A stretch of 18,632 nucleotides of DNA. It comes from Flavobacteriales bacterium UBA6969. GTDB lineage: Bacteria; Bacteroidota; Bacteroidia; Flavobacteriales_D; Sanyastnellaceae. The notes beneath the pieces were generated by a model, which had not been told where the DNA came from, ran no database searches, and worked only from the letters and a program-made list of their open reading frames with translations. Shown piece by piece: positions 8,304-16,055 of the stretch. The stretch covers positions 1 through 18,632 of the forward strand of contig DJYV01000117.1 in NCBI GenBank assembly GCA_002448555.1. Reading direction: 5' to 3'. A program made the position numbers and the translations under genes. Within the stretch, counting starts at the first letter, position 1, and each line of letters begins with the position of its first letter.

Positions 8304-8385
8304 GCGAGGTAAAACTACGCCTATCGTTCATCTTCTCAGATATCGAATGAACCTACAACTCAGCTCAGTAGTTTATTTTAGCATC

Positions 8386-9261
8386 ATGACAAACCAACTT
8401 CGTCTTGTTTTGAAATGCATTGGAACAACGGGATTTACCCTTGCATCGGTAATGACGTTTGGACAGGACTCCTTGTACATCCTGCGTGGCACGTGGAACC
8501 AACTTCCCGAAGCACCTGAAGTGCTCAGGCTGAACGCCTCCGCTGATTGGTCCGAGCAAAACCATGTCTTTGAACGCGAAGCCGATATTGCTTCGAACCT
8601 CGTTATTGTCAATGAAGACACCACGAGCCATGTTTGGGCGCTGCTCATGGGCGAAATCGAGGGCATCACCATTGAACCGGGAGATACCGCGGTGGTCGAC
8701 TTACCCGCTCTGCCCATGGGAACTTATCGCCTCGGATTGATCGACGGCGAAGGCAGCGGGTTGGGCGCGCAGAGCATGTTGCAAGTAGGGCTCCAATCGG
8801 GTGGAGACCCTGCCTTGTTTCACTGGAATTTGTGCGATTGGGAAGCCCAGCAGATGACATCTTGGAGCAGTGGCTCGGAGCCCGACCCGAATGCGGCTTA
8901 CGTTCCGAATTACTTCTCCATCAATGAGCAAACGTACCCCACGACCCTCGAAGACCCCAATGCCCTCATCAGCGTCGCTCTGGGTGACACGTGCTGGATT
9001 GCCGTGGCGAACCACGGACAAATGGACCACGTGCTGCACTTCCACGGGTTCCATGTGGAGGTGCTGACAAGCAACCTGCAACCCACCCGGATTGGCTGGT
9101 CGAAAGACACCGTTCCCATCAAGAAAGGCGAAGGCATGACGTTGCAATTGGTGGCCAACCAAGCTGGGATCTACCCGGTGCATGACCACAACCTCATCGC
9201 CGTTACCAATGCGGGCTTCTACCCGGGTGGTATGCTCACGCAAATCATCGTCGACCCATGA
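8386..9261 (+). CDS. Secreted cupredoxin protein with trinuclear-type His motifs but no type 1 Cys (candidate subunit A of split multicopper oxidase)
   Basis: A 291-residue exported protein. ATG 8386 is chosen because it begins a signal peptide (cleavage near FGQ, residues 25-27); in-frame ATGs at 8347 and 8230 would add an unlikely leader and the latter overlaps the Gre-like gene. Residues about 28-136 form a cupredoxin-like domain lacking copper ligands (ITIEPGDTAVVDL, MGTYRLGLIDG). Residues about 170-291 match the last domain of multicopper oxidases: YFSINEQTYP, then DHVLHFHGFHVEV (His215, His218, His220), KDTVPIKKGEG, and YPVHDHNL (His266, Asp267, His268), ending YPGGMLTQIIV. In ordinary oxidases the last motif is HCH, with Cys binding type 1 copper; here Asp replaces it, so this domain can offer four trinuclear-site histidines but no type 1 site. 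There is no T9SS sorting domain. The stop overlaps the start of the next gene (ATGA), implying coupled translation. Confidence 0.85.
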   Translation: MTNQLRLVLKCIGTTGFTLASVMTFGQDSLYILRGTWNQLPEAPEVLRLNASADWSEQNHVFEREADIASNLVIVNEDTTSHVWALLMGEIEGITIEPGDTAVVDLPALPMGTYRLGLIDGEGSGLGAQSMLQVGLQSGGDPALFHWNLCDWEAQQMTSWSSGSEPDPNAAYVPNYFSINEQTYPTTLEDPNALISVALGDTCWIAVANHGQMDHVLHFHGFHVEVLTSNLQPTRIGWSKDTVPIKKGEGMTLQLVANQAGIYPVHDHNLIAVTNAGFYPGGMLTQIIVDP

Positions 9262-10418
9262 GCACTGTCAAGCACATTTTTCACATATTGGTGCTGTCCA
9301 GTGCGGCGTGGCTGGCACCCTCCCTTTATGCCCAGCAGCAGCCTCCTCAACTATTTTCCGGCATGGAGGGGTATACGTTTCTCCCGGGTGGCACACCGGT
9401 ACCAATATGGGGTTACGGCTGGGTAGCCGATGGGTTCATCACCCTTCCCGCTCCGTTGCTCACTTACACCCAAGGCGAGTCGGTGCAGTTAAATTTCACG
9501 AACCCGAGTCCTGAGAGCCACACCATCCACCTGCACGGGCTGGATGTCGACCAAGCAAATGACGGCGTTCCCGGGACTAGCTTTTCGGTGACCACAGGGG
9601 ATGACGCCACGTATTCCTTCGACGCCGATTACCCCGGCACCTTCCTCTACCACTGCCACGTCACAACGACCTTGCACCTGACAATGGGTATGTACGGCAT
9701 GGTCTTGGTCACCCGTCCGGACTTCACGTTGTACGAAGGCGGACCTACCTACGCTGAGGATGTTCCCCTGCTGTTCAGCGACCTGGAAGTTGCCACCAAT
9801 TTGGATCCGGTGGGCTCCTACCCTTTTCACGACATCCGTCCAGACGTGTTCATGATCAACGGAGAATCGGGAAGCCAACTCGAGGCCCCTGGGCGCATCG
9901 TGCACTTTGAGCCGGGCCAGCCGCTCGCACTGCGATTGGGATCCATGGCCTACAGCCGCGTGGTGTGCCAATTCCCACCAGAATTGAATGCTACTTGTTA
10001 TATGAGCGACGGGCGCCCTCTCCCAACCCTTTTCGAGCCGAATGCATTGGAGATTTATCCAGGAGAACGCTTCACTGTTTTGATCGATCCCGAGCCCGGT
10101 TGGGACGGATCGCTGCCATGTGAATTTTGGAGCATGGTCGATGAAACCCTAGAGTCCACGGAGAACATCCACATCCGGGATGCTGCACTGACCATTGAAG
10201 AACCTCAATTCATCGGTGTAAAGGGCTACCCAAATCCAACTCGAGAGCACATCACGTGGGATGATGCACGGCAAATAGAGGTATGGAATGCATACGGCAA
10301 ACCGGTTGCAGACCTTCGCTTCGAACAGGGCGTCCTAGATGTATCCGGCTGGCCTATAGGTACTTACGTAGCCCGCATTGACGGTCGCCGCAGTGTGCGG
10401 TTCGTCGTTATCGAATAA
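9258..10418 (+). CDS. T9SS-sorted cupredoxin protein with complete type 1 copper site (candidate subunit B of split multicopper oxidase)
   Basis: A 386-residue secreted protein starting at the ATG inside the ATGA overlap with the upstream gene; it has its own signal peptide (1-25, ending LYAQ). The first cupredoxin domain (about 30-155) carries HTIHLHG (His88, His91, His93), NDGVPG, and LYHCHVTTTLHLTMGM (His132, Cys133, His134, His140, Met143/Met145). His88, Cys133, His140 and Met145 fit a type 1 copper site, with the His-to-Met spacing of +5 usual for the family, while His91, 93, 132 and 134 fit half a trinuclear cluster. The second cupredoxin domain (about 156-312) has lost the ligands. Residues 318-386 are a type A T9SS sorting domain (GYPNPT..., ending RFVVIE), so the protein should be surface anchored or released. 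Type 1 copper in the first domain resembles nitrite reductase and 'type C' two-domain oxidases. It ends 11 bp inside the opposing giant gene. Copper binding is well supported; the substrate is unknown. Confidence 0.88.
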   Translation: MSTVKHIFHILVLSSAAWLAPSLYAQQQPPQLFSGMEGYTFLPGGTPVPIWGYGWVADGFITLPAPLLTYTQGESVQLNFTNPSPESHTIHLHGLDVDQANDGVPGTSFSVTTGDDATYSFDADYPGTFLYHCHVTTTLHLTMGMYGMVLVTRPDFTLYEGGPTYAEDVPLLFSDLEVATNLDPVGSYPFHDIRPDVFMINGESGSQLEAPGRIVHFEPGQPLALRLGSMAYSRVVCQFPPELNATCYMSDGRPLPTLFEPNALEIYPGERFTVLIDPEPGWDGSLPCEFWSMVDETLESTENIHIRDAALTIEEPQFIGVKGYPNPTREHITWDDARQIEVWNAYGKPVADLRFEQGVLDVSGWPIGTYVARIDGRRSVRFVVIE

Positions 10419-13400
10419 GGGTCACGTGGCCACGCCACTCTCGCTGCGCAGGACGTTGCGCACGGGATTCCACACGCAAGACCCAGGTGTAGGCGTCGTT
10501 CATACCGAAGTGCGTGCTTTCCTGTCCCGCTTGGCCAATCCAGTATTCCTCCAGATCGTGGGATTCCCAAATGAGTTGACCATAACGATTGAGCACCCGA
10601 AGCCAGTAGCTGTCCACCAATGCAGGGGCTGAAATTTCAGGGCGCCACCCGTCGTTGACACCGTCTGAATAGCCGTTGGTGGGCGGGGTGAATGCATTGG
10701 GAACAAAGACCTGGAGGTTTTCTTCAACCTCGACCTCCATCATGGCCTCGCCCTCGCAACCGAAGGCATTGACCACCAGGACATGGACGGCATAGGTCCC
10801 CGGTTGATCGTACGTGTGCGTACCGTCCCAAGTGGTTGAGAGTGTGCCGTCGCCAAAGTCCCACAGGGCATCGCCTGCGTCAGAAAGGTTTCCGAAAGTC
10901 CATGAGCTGTTCAGCGGATCCGGGTTCTCAAATGTTCCCGCGTATGGGTTGGCTTCGAAGTCAACATAGGGACTCGGGAATACGGTGATGCTGTCCGTCA
11001 GTTCGACGGAATTTTCGCATCCGCGTTCATCCACAACGTGAAGCATTAATTGATACGCACCCGGTTGGTTCAATACCAAGACGGAATCGAGGACAGGCAA
11101 CGGCGACTCCACACCCGACTGCCAGAGACTGAGGGTTGATTCAACTTCGCCATAAGCCGCATTTAACTGCACTTCCAGCGGCCCACATCCCATCATGGGT
11201 TCCGCACTCAAGGAAGCGGAAGGAAGCGGCAAGGCCTCAATGGAGTCCACCGCCACCTGGGAGCATCCCCATGCGTTGGTCAACACCGCCTCAACCGCAT
11301 GCCAGCCCAAACTCAGGAGCGGAATCGAAGCCGTATCTCCTGTCGCCACCCATTCGCCATTGACGTTCCATTGGACTTCGTCCGTTGCATTCGCTGCAGC
11401 TGAAACTTCAACATCGGCAGGGAATCCGCATACCGCGTCATCCGCAAGGGAAATTGCAGCATTGGGCTGAGGCCATACGTCAATTTCTTTGCTTGCAAAT
11501 CCTGCGCAACCGTTGGCATCCACCAAGCTCACCCCGACAACCGAGGTATGCAATGTATCCACGGTTTCGAAAGCAACTTCCAAGGTTGCTTCGGCGCCCG
11601 CTTCCGCGCCATCCAAGACCCAATTCCAGTCCGATGAACCGGCGATGCCTTCGGCCGAGAACACGACCTGCAACGGGCTGCATCCAGCATCGACATCCGA
11701 GAACACATCAAATTCAGGGGCTGCGTATACCATAACAGGCCACGGCGCGCTGGAACCACATCCCGATTCAGCATCGTAGGCGAAAACCTCGAATTCCACC
11801 GTCCCGGCCTCGGCCGGTTCGAATAACATCGAGTCGGACGAAACCGATTGATCCGCCCAATTCCATTCCACCGCATCCGCATTGAGGGCATCAACCGTCA
11901 ACAGCAGTTCTGAAGCCACGCAAGCGGACGAAGCGGTCATTGAAAAATCCAATTCAGGGACAGGCACAACTTCCAGAATCAACGTGTCTTGGGTGGCGCA
12001 GGAGCCTTGACCGGCCTCTACAGCCAAACTGTGCTCGCCCAAGCCCAATGCCTGAACATCCATCAAACCAGCTGACGCGTCCAAAACAGAAGATGCGGGT
12101 GCGTCAACTGCCGACCAGGTTACCGCCACTGAGCCGTTCTCAACAGCAAGCTCAATCTGCGCATTGGATGCACATGCTGCTGTGTCGGGACCCGCGAGCA
12201 CTTGGTAAGGCGCGCCCACAATCAAGTCGATGGTATCACGGGCGGCACATCCGGACTCCGGAACGAACGTGTACTGCACGCCATAATCCCCGGGTTCCAG
12301 CGTTTCTGGGTGAAGGAAGTCCAATGAGTCAACCGACAGCGCAGCTGCACCCAACCCGGCAAAAATCGTCGTCCCCGCTTCGGAGGCCACAGCGTAATCG
12401 GAAAGATCAACCAGGATGGCCTGGTTGCAGACAGCGAGCGATTCCACGGCATCTACCGAGGACACTTCAAGTACCACTACATCCCAGTCCATGCTGTTGC
12501 TGCACCCCCAATCGTCGGTAGCACTTACGGCTACGGCGTGCGTGCCTTCGGTCGGCCACAGCACGCTCAGTACAGTCGTATCTCCTGGAACGGTGGTTTC
12601 GTCAATCAACCATTCCACAGCCACTGGAAACGCAGCGGCCTGCACATCAATTTCCAAGACCAACACCGAATCGGGGCAAACTTCATCCTCGGAAACCAGC
12701 GCGAGTTCCGGCTTGGCGTGAACTTCCAATTCCAGATCCGATGAAACCGTGCACACCTCACCGGTGTGAACAAAGGCATAGGCATGGGTACCCGTCGGAA
12801 CGAGGCTCAAGTCCACCGCATCCGCAGTTTCAGCACTCAAGCCCAGGCCTTCCCAGAAGCCTACCAGCGCTGCTGGGGTCGGGAGAATAAACAGCCCTTG
12901 ACTCTCGCAGGCGTGCACTTTAGGACCCAAATCAAACTCAATGGGCGCAACCACTTCAGTCGGCAATTCCGCTTCATTGGCACAGCCCATTTCGTCGAGA
13001 ACAGAATACGTCAATGTGTGCGTTCCTTCAGTTGCAGCCGAAGCATTGAACAACCCCGATTCCACGCCAGTTCCGGCCCAAACTCCGTTGTCCGGAGCAG
13101 CCGCGGGCAATTCCACAGTCCCCTCATTGGCGCAAACTGCCCATTCCGACTGCACCGAAATTTCAGGAAGTGCCTGAACTTCCCATTGCAATGTTGCCAA
13201 TGCTTCACATCCCAAGGAGTCGGTGACGGCAACGGTTGCCGCGACTGATCCGGGAACCAGCAATGGCCCTGTACTCGCTTCCCATGGAGAATCACCTTCT
13301 GCAACCGCAGGCGCTTCCCACACAAAGGTGTACGATGCCAAATGCGTTGCTCCTTCGATCGCGACCTCGCCAAATGCCGTGTCACCAGCGCAGACGATCG

Positions 13401-15864
13401 CATCGTTCAACGCAGTCAGCTCCGGCAATGCAGTGACCTCGACGGCTGTGCTATCGCTCACGGCGCAGGAGGCTATGCCCACCGTGTAAACCAACACGTG
13501 CGTTCCAGCGCCCGTCGCAGCGGGGTCGAACACGGTTTGACCTGCATTCAGTTCGACAGATCCGTCCCATGCGCCACCGGCGGGTTCAAATCCCGCCAAT
13601 TCAATGGGGGCCGCATTTGCACAAACCGATACCGATGGCCCGGCAGAAACGACCGGAGGTGCGGACACACTCATCACGACCGTATCGGCATTCACACAGC
13701 CCATGGCGCCCGTCACGGTGTATACCAAATCGACTTCGCCTTCCCCCACTTCGGCGGGGTTGAAGGTGTTGGCCGTTTCGTTGACACCCGGTCCGCTCCA
13801 ACCGCCCATCTCGTCTTCCGTCGTGGGAAGAGAAACGGCAAAATCTTGGTTGCAAGTGGCATCCAACGCCGGGGCTGTGGCATCGGGTAGGGCAATCGGG
13901 GTAACAAAGGCAACGACATCGTCCTGGCATCCCGCGTCATCGGTCACCATCAAGTCAACCGCGATCAGCGACGCACTCGCATTGGCTATGACGAAAGGAG
14001 CACCTGAGGTGCCAAAATTGACATCACTGGACCAGTCGAACTGGTATTCACCCGTTGCATCAATCATTCCTCCACCCGCAAACGCCTCGAGCCAAACGGT
14101 ATCGCCGTCGCAAGCGAGACTGCCTTCGGTCGAAAGAAAAATGGTCGGGTTTTCAAGGACTTCCCACACCATCGTATCCGATGTGGCGCACGAGCCTTCG
14201 CCCAAATGATAAACCAAATTGTGTTGGCCGGGGGCCAATTCTGCCAGATCGAGCACACCCGTATTGGCATCGGAGACACCCGGGCCGGACCACGCTCCGC
14301 CTTCCTGCGCGGAACCCAAAACTGCCAGCTCGGTGCTTTCGCACAAAACGGTATCCAAGCCCGCTGTTGCCTGAACAGGTGCTTCCACTTGAAGCGTCAA
14401 TGAATCACTGGATTGACACCCATAAGCATCTTCGTACGTGTACACCACCTCATGCGCGCCCAGTCCGAACGCACCCGGTACCCATTCGTTTAAAACGGTC
14501 CCATCGAGGGTGGTCCACCAGCCGCCTTCTGGCGATGCTGAGGGGAATTCTTCGGCAATCAGCTGGTCGCAACCCGCCCAAGACGCCGGCGTTTCAACGA
14601 CTGGCAACGGAACAACCTCTATCTCGTGGGCCACGGTGTCAGCACACCCGTAGTCGGGAAGCCACGCCGGGTAGGGATCAAACACCAACGCCGCTTCAAC
14701 CGTGTGGGAACCGGCAACCGGCTGACCTTCCCAAACAAATCCAGTTGAGGTCGTGGTCGAAGACGTTGGAGCCCAAGCTGTATCGGCCGGAATCCCATCG
14801 ACAATCCACTCCACGGACGTATCCCAGCCGTATGAAGTGATGTTGGCCTGGAGGTCAACGGCCTCGCCTGTACACGCCACATCGTCGGCCGCAATGGAAA
14901 TCGAAGGAACAAAAAATCCATACGCATTGAACCCAACGCTGGTGGCACATTGCACGGCCCCGTGATCAACGGTCGTGTACACCGAGCCGAGCACCTGCGA
15001 TCCAACGGTATAACGTGCAGACAGATCACCGGTTTGGCCGCCTTGAAGCAATTCCGAGTTTGAACTCCACGTGAACTCGCCATCGCCTTCGGCAACAAAG
15101 TCCACATACGAACCCAAACAGTACCACGAATGAGAGGAACTCACCGACAAAGCCGGCGTCGGGTAGACGGTCACCTGCACCGTATCGGTATGACTTCCGC
15201 ATGCATTAGATGCCCACGCAACCACTTCATTTGAACCGGATGTTCCAAATGCCTGAATGAGGGGGGCAGGAAAAGCCAGCGTATCCCAGGCTGATTCTAC
15301 GCCCCATGCAAAGGATGTGAGTGCCGTATTGCCCGGATTCACGAGTACCTGTATCGTCCCTTCCTCGCCCGCGCACAATTCCGGTACATCCGAAATGGTC
15401 ACGTCCGGGGCACCGGCCACCGCCACCAAGGCCGCGCCGGAGGTTCCTGTGCATCCTTCACCGGCATTATCCACGACCGTCAGTTCGACCTGGTACACTC
15501 CGGATTCTAAAAATTCAATGGACGGGAATTCATCGGTTGCAGAGGCGCCGCCTGCCCAGGTGTAATCACCTCCACTGACGTGCCACAAAAATGCATACCC
15601 GGCTGTAGACGTCGGCTCCAGCGTGTGGGCCAATGACGTTACGAATGGTGCACAGCTGACTTCTTCAGCCAAATCTACACCAAAGCCAGCACTCAGCGGA
15701 TGGCAATCGCACGGCTCCGGGCAATCCTGGGCCACCGACGTTCCTGCGCACAGCAAAGCCCAGCAGCAAAGTGCCAGGTGCAGCAAACCGCCTGAGAGCG
15801 CGGTAGAAGTTTTTCGTTCATTCATACGCATAGGCATACGTAGATGGAGTGAAAAACGTTTCAT
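10408..15864 (-). CDS. Giant T9SS type B surface protein with Ig/PKD-like modules
   Basis: An 1,818-residue exported protein with a signal peptide ending SVAQD; the start could be any of four Met codons at residues 1, 10, 12 or 14. The ATG at 15864 is kept because it lies about 30 bases after a perfect -7 element; residue 14 (codon at 15825) gives the most conventional signal peptide. The body is a chain of Ig/PKD-like modules of about 75-90 residues, most with one Cys near the start and one in a GC or SC segment before the last strand, suggesting a disulfide in each. At least eight belong to a type reading G-W-x-G-(P)G-V...G-x-H-x-L-x-Y (about 445-1300). A canonical PKD domain with WDFGDGT and HTYDQPGTY lies at 1632-1715. 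Residues 1716-1818 (VFVPNAFTP, DGVNDGW, RVLNRYGQLIW) are the gliding-motility-associated type B T9SS signal. Probable adhesin or cell-surface filament; no enzyme domain seen. Lys and Arg are nearly absent. Confidence 0.93.
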   Translation of the reverse strand: MKRFSLHLRMPMRMNERKTSTALSGGLLHLALCCWALLCAGTSVAQDCPEPCDCHPLSAGFGVDLAEEVSCAPFVTSLAHTLEPTSTAGYAFLWHVSGGDYTWAGGASATDEFPSIEFLESGVYQVELTVVDNAGEGCTGTSGAALVAVAGAPDVTISDVPELCAGEEGTIQVLVNPGNTALTSFAWGVESAWDTLAFPAPLIQAFGTSGSNEVVAWASNACGSHTDTVQVTVYPTPALSVSSSHSWYCLGSYVDFVAEGDGEFTWSSNSELLQGGQTGDLSARYTVGSQVLGSVYTTVDHGAVQCATSVGFNAYGFFVPSISIAADDVACTGEAVDLQANITSYGWDTSVEWIVDGIPADTAWAPTSSTTTSTGFVWEGQPVAGSHTVEAALVFDPYPAWLPDYGCADTVAHEIEVVPLPVVETPASWAGCDQLIAEEFPSASPEGGWWTTLDGTVLNEWVPGAFGLGAHEVVYTYEDAYGCQSSDSLTLQVEAPVQATAGLDTVLCESTELAVLGSAQEGGAWSGPGVSDANTGVLDLAELAPGQHNLVYHLGEGSCATSDTMVWEVLENPTIFLSTEGSLACDGDTVWLEAFAGGGMIDATGEYQFDWSSDVNFGTSGAPFVIANASASLIAVDLMVTDDAGCQDDVVAFVTPIALPDATAPALDATCNQDFAVSLPTTEDEMGGWSGPGVNETANTFNPAEVGEGEVDLVYTVTGAMGCVNADTVVMSVSAPPVVSAGPSVSVCANAAPIELAGFEPAGGAWDGSVELNAGQTVFDPAATGAGTHVLVYTVGIASCAVSDSTAVEVTALPELTALNDAIVCAGDTAFGEVAIEGATHLASYTFVWEAPAVAEGDSPWEASTGPLLVPGSVAATVAVTDSLGCEALATLQWEVQALPEISVQSEWAVCANEGTVELPAAAPDNGVWAGTGVESGLFNASAATEGTHTLTYSVLDEMGCANEAELPTEVVAPIEFDLGPKVHACESQGLFILPTPAALVGFWEGLGLSAETADAVDLSLVPTGTHAYAFVHTGEVCTVSSDLELEVHAKPELALVSEDEVCPDSVLVLEIDVQAAAFPVAVEWLIDETTVPGDTTVLSVLWPTEGTHAVAVSATDDWGCSNSMDWDVVVLEVSSVDAVESLAVCNQAILVDLSDYAVASEAGTTIFAGLGAAALSVDSLDFLHPETLEPGDYGVQYTFVPESGCAARDTIDLIVGAPYQVLAGPDTAACASNAQIELAVENGSVAVTWSAVDAPASSVLDASAGLMDVQALGLGEHSLAVEAGQGSCATQDTLILEVVPVPELDFSMTASSACVASELLLTVDALNADAVEWNWADQSVSSDSMLFEPAEAGTVEFEVFAYDAESGCGSSAPWPVMVYAAPEFDVFSDVDAGCSPLQVVFSAEGIAGSSDWNWVLDGAEAGAEATLEVAFETVDTLHTSVVGVSLVDANGCAGFASKEIDVWPQPNAAISLADDAVCGFPADVEVSAAANATDEVQWNVNGEWVATGDTASIPLLSLGWHAVEAVLTNAWGCSQVAVDSIEALPLPSASLSAEPMMGCGPLEVQLNAAYGEVESTLSLWQSGVESPLPVLDSVLVLNQPGAYQLMLHVVDERGCENSVELTDSITVFPSPYVDFEANPYAGTFENPDPLNSSWTFGNLSDAGDALWDFGDGTLSTTWDGTHTYDQPGTYAVHVLVVNAFGCEGEAMMEVEVEENLQVFVPNAFTPPTNGYSDGVNDGWRPEISAPALVDSYWLRVLNRYGQLIWESHDLEEYWIGQAGQESTHFGMNDAYTWVLRVESRAQRPAQREWRGHVTLIR

Positions 15865-15898
15865 TCAGCGCTAACAACCGTTCAATCAGGATTTTAAA

Positions 15899-15906
15899 CA
15901 AAGTTA
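15899..15906 (-). promoter_or_regulatory. -7 promoter element of the giant surface protein gene
   Basis: The minus strand reads TAACTTTG, a perfect match to the Bacteroidota -7 consensus TAnnTTTG. Transcription would start near 15894, about 30 bases before the ATG at 15864. No clear TTTG -33 element lies 19-21 bp upstream, so the call rests on one box and its position. Confidence 0.45.
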
Positions 15907-15979
15907 TCACTACTCATACCCCTGAAGAAGCCATTGTTGCCGTAAATCTGTTCCTCCGGGAAATGTATTGGGGATAAAC

Positions 15980-16010
15980 TTTCCCAAATCGAAGCAGTGA
16001 TGTACTTTTC
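15980..16010 (+). promoter_or_regulatory. Possible promoter of the ammonium transporter gene
   Basis: TTTC (15980-15983), a 19-bp spacer and TACTTTTC (16003-16010) match the Bacteroidota -33 TTTG / -7 TAnnTTTG pattern with one mismatch in each box. Transcription would start about 40 bases before the ATG at 16056. It lies in the 191-bp divergent gap shared with the giant surface protein gene; I see no other gene or RNA there. Confidence 0.35.
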
Positions 16011-16055
16011 GAACACGGCAATTTCCCGCACTTTTTATCGGTTTTTTCATTCAAA

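Noticed and set aside
8310..8317. TAGTTTTA as a -7 box for the Gre-like gene
   Set aside because: One mismatch from consensus and only 7 bases from the start codon, leaving no room for a leader.
8230..8385. Upstream starts (8230, 8347) for the first copper-protein gene
   Set aside because: The 8230 start would overlap the divergent Gre-like gene and both put a polar leader before the signal peptide; 8386 gives a normal signal peptide.
10408..15864. Possible breaks or frameshifts in the giant repeat gene
   Set aside because: The frame is continuous from signal peptide to sorting domain, with no stop and no loss of module pattern along its length.
15865..16055. Small gene or RNA in the divergent gap before amt
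   Set aside because: Short frames here lack domain features, no strong hairpin series was seen, and promoter-like boxes explain the space.
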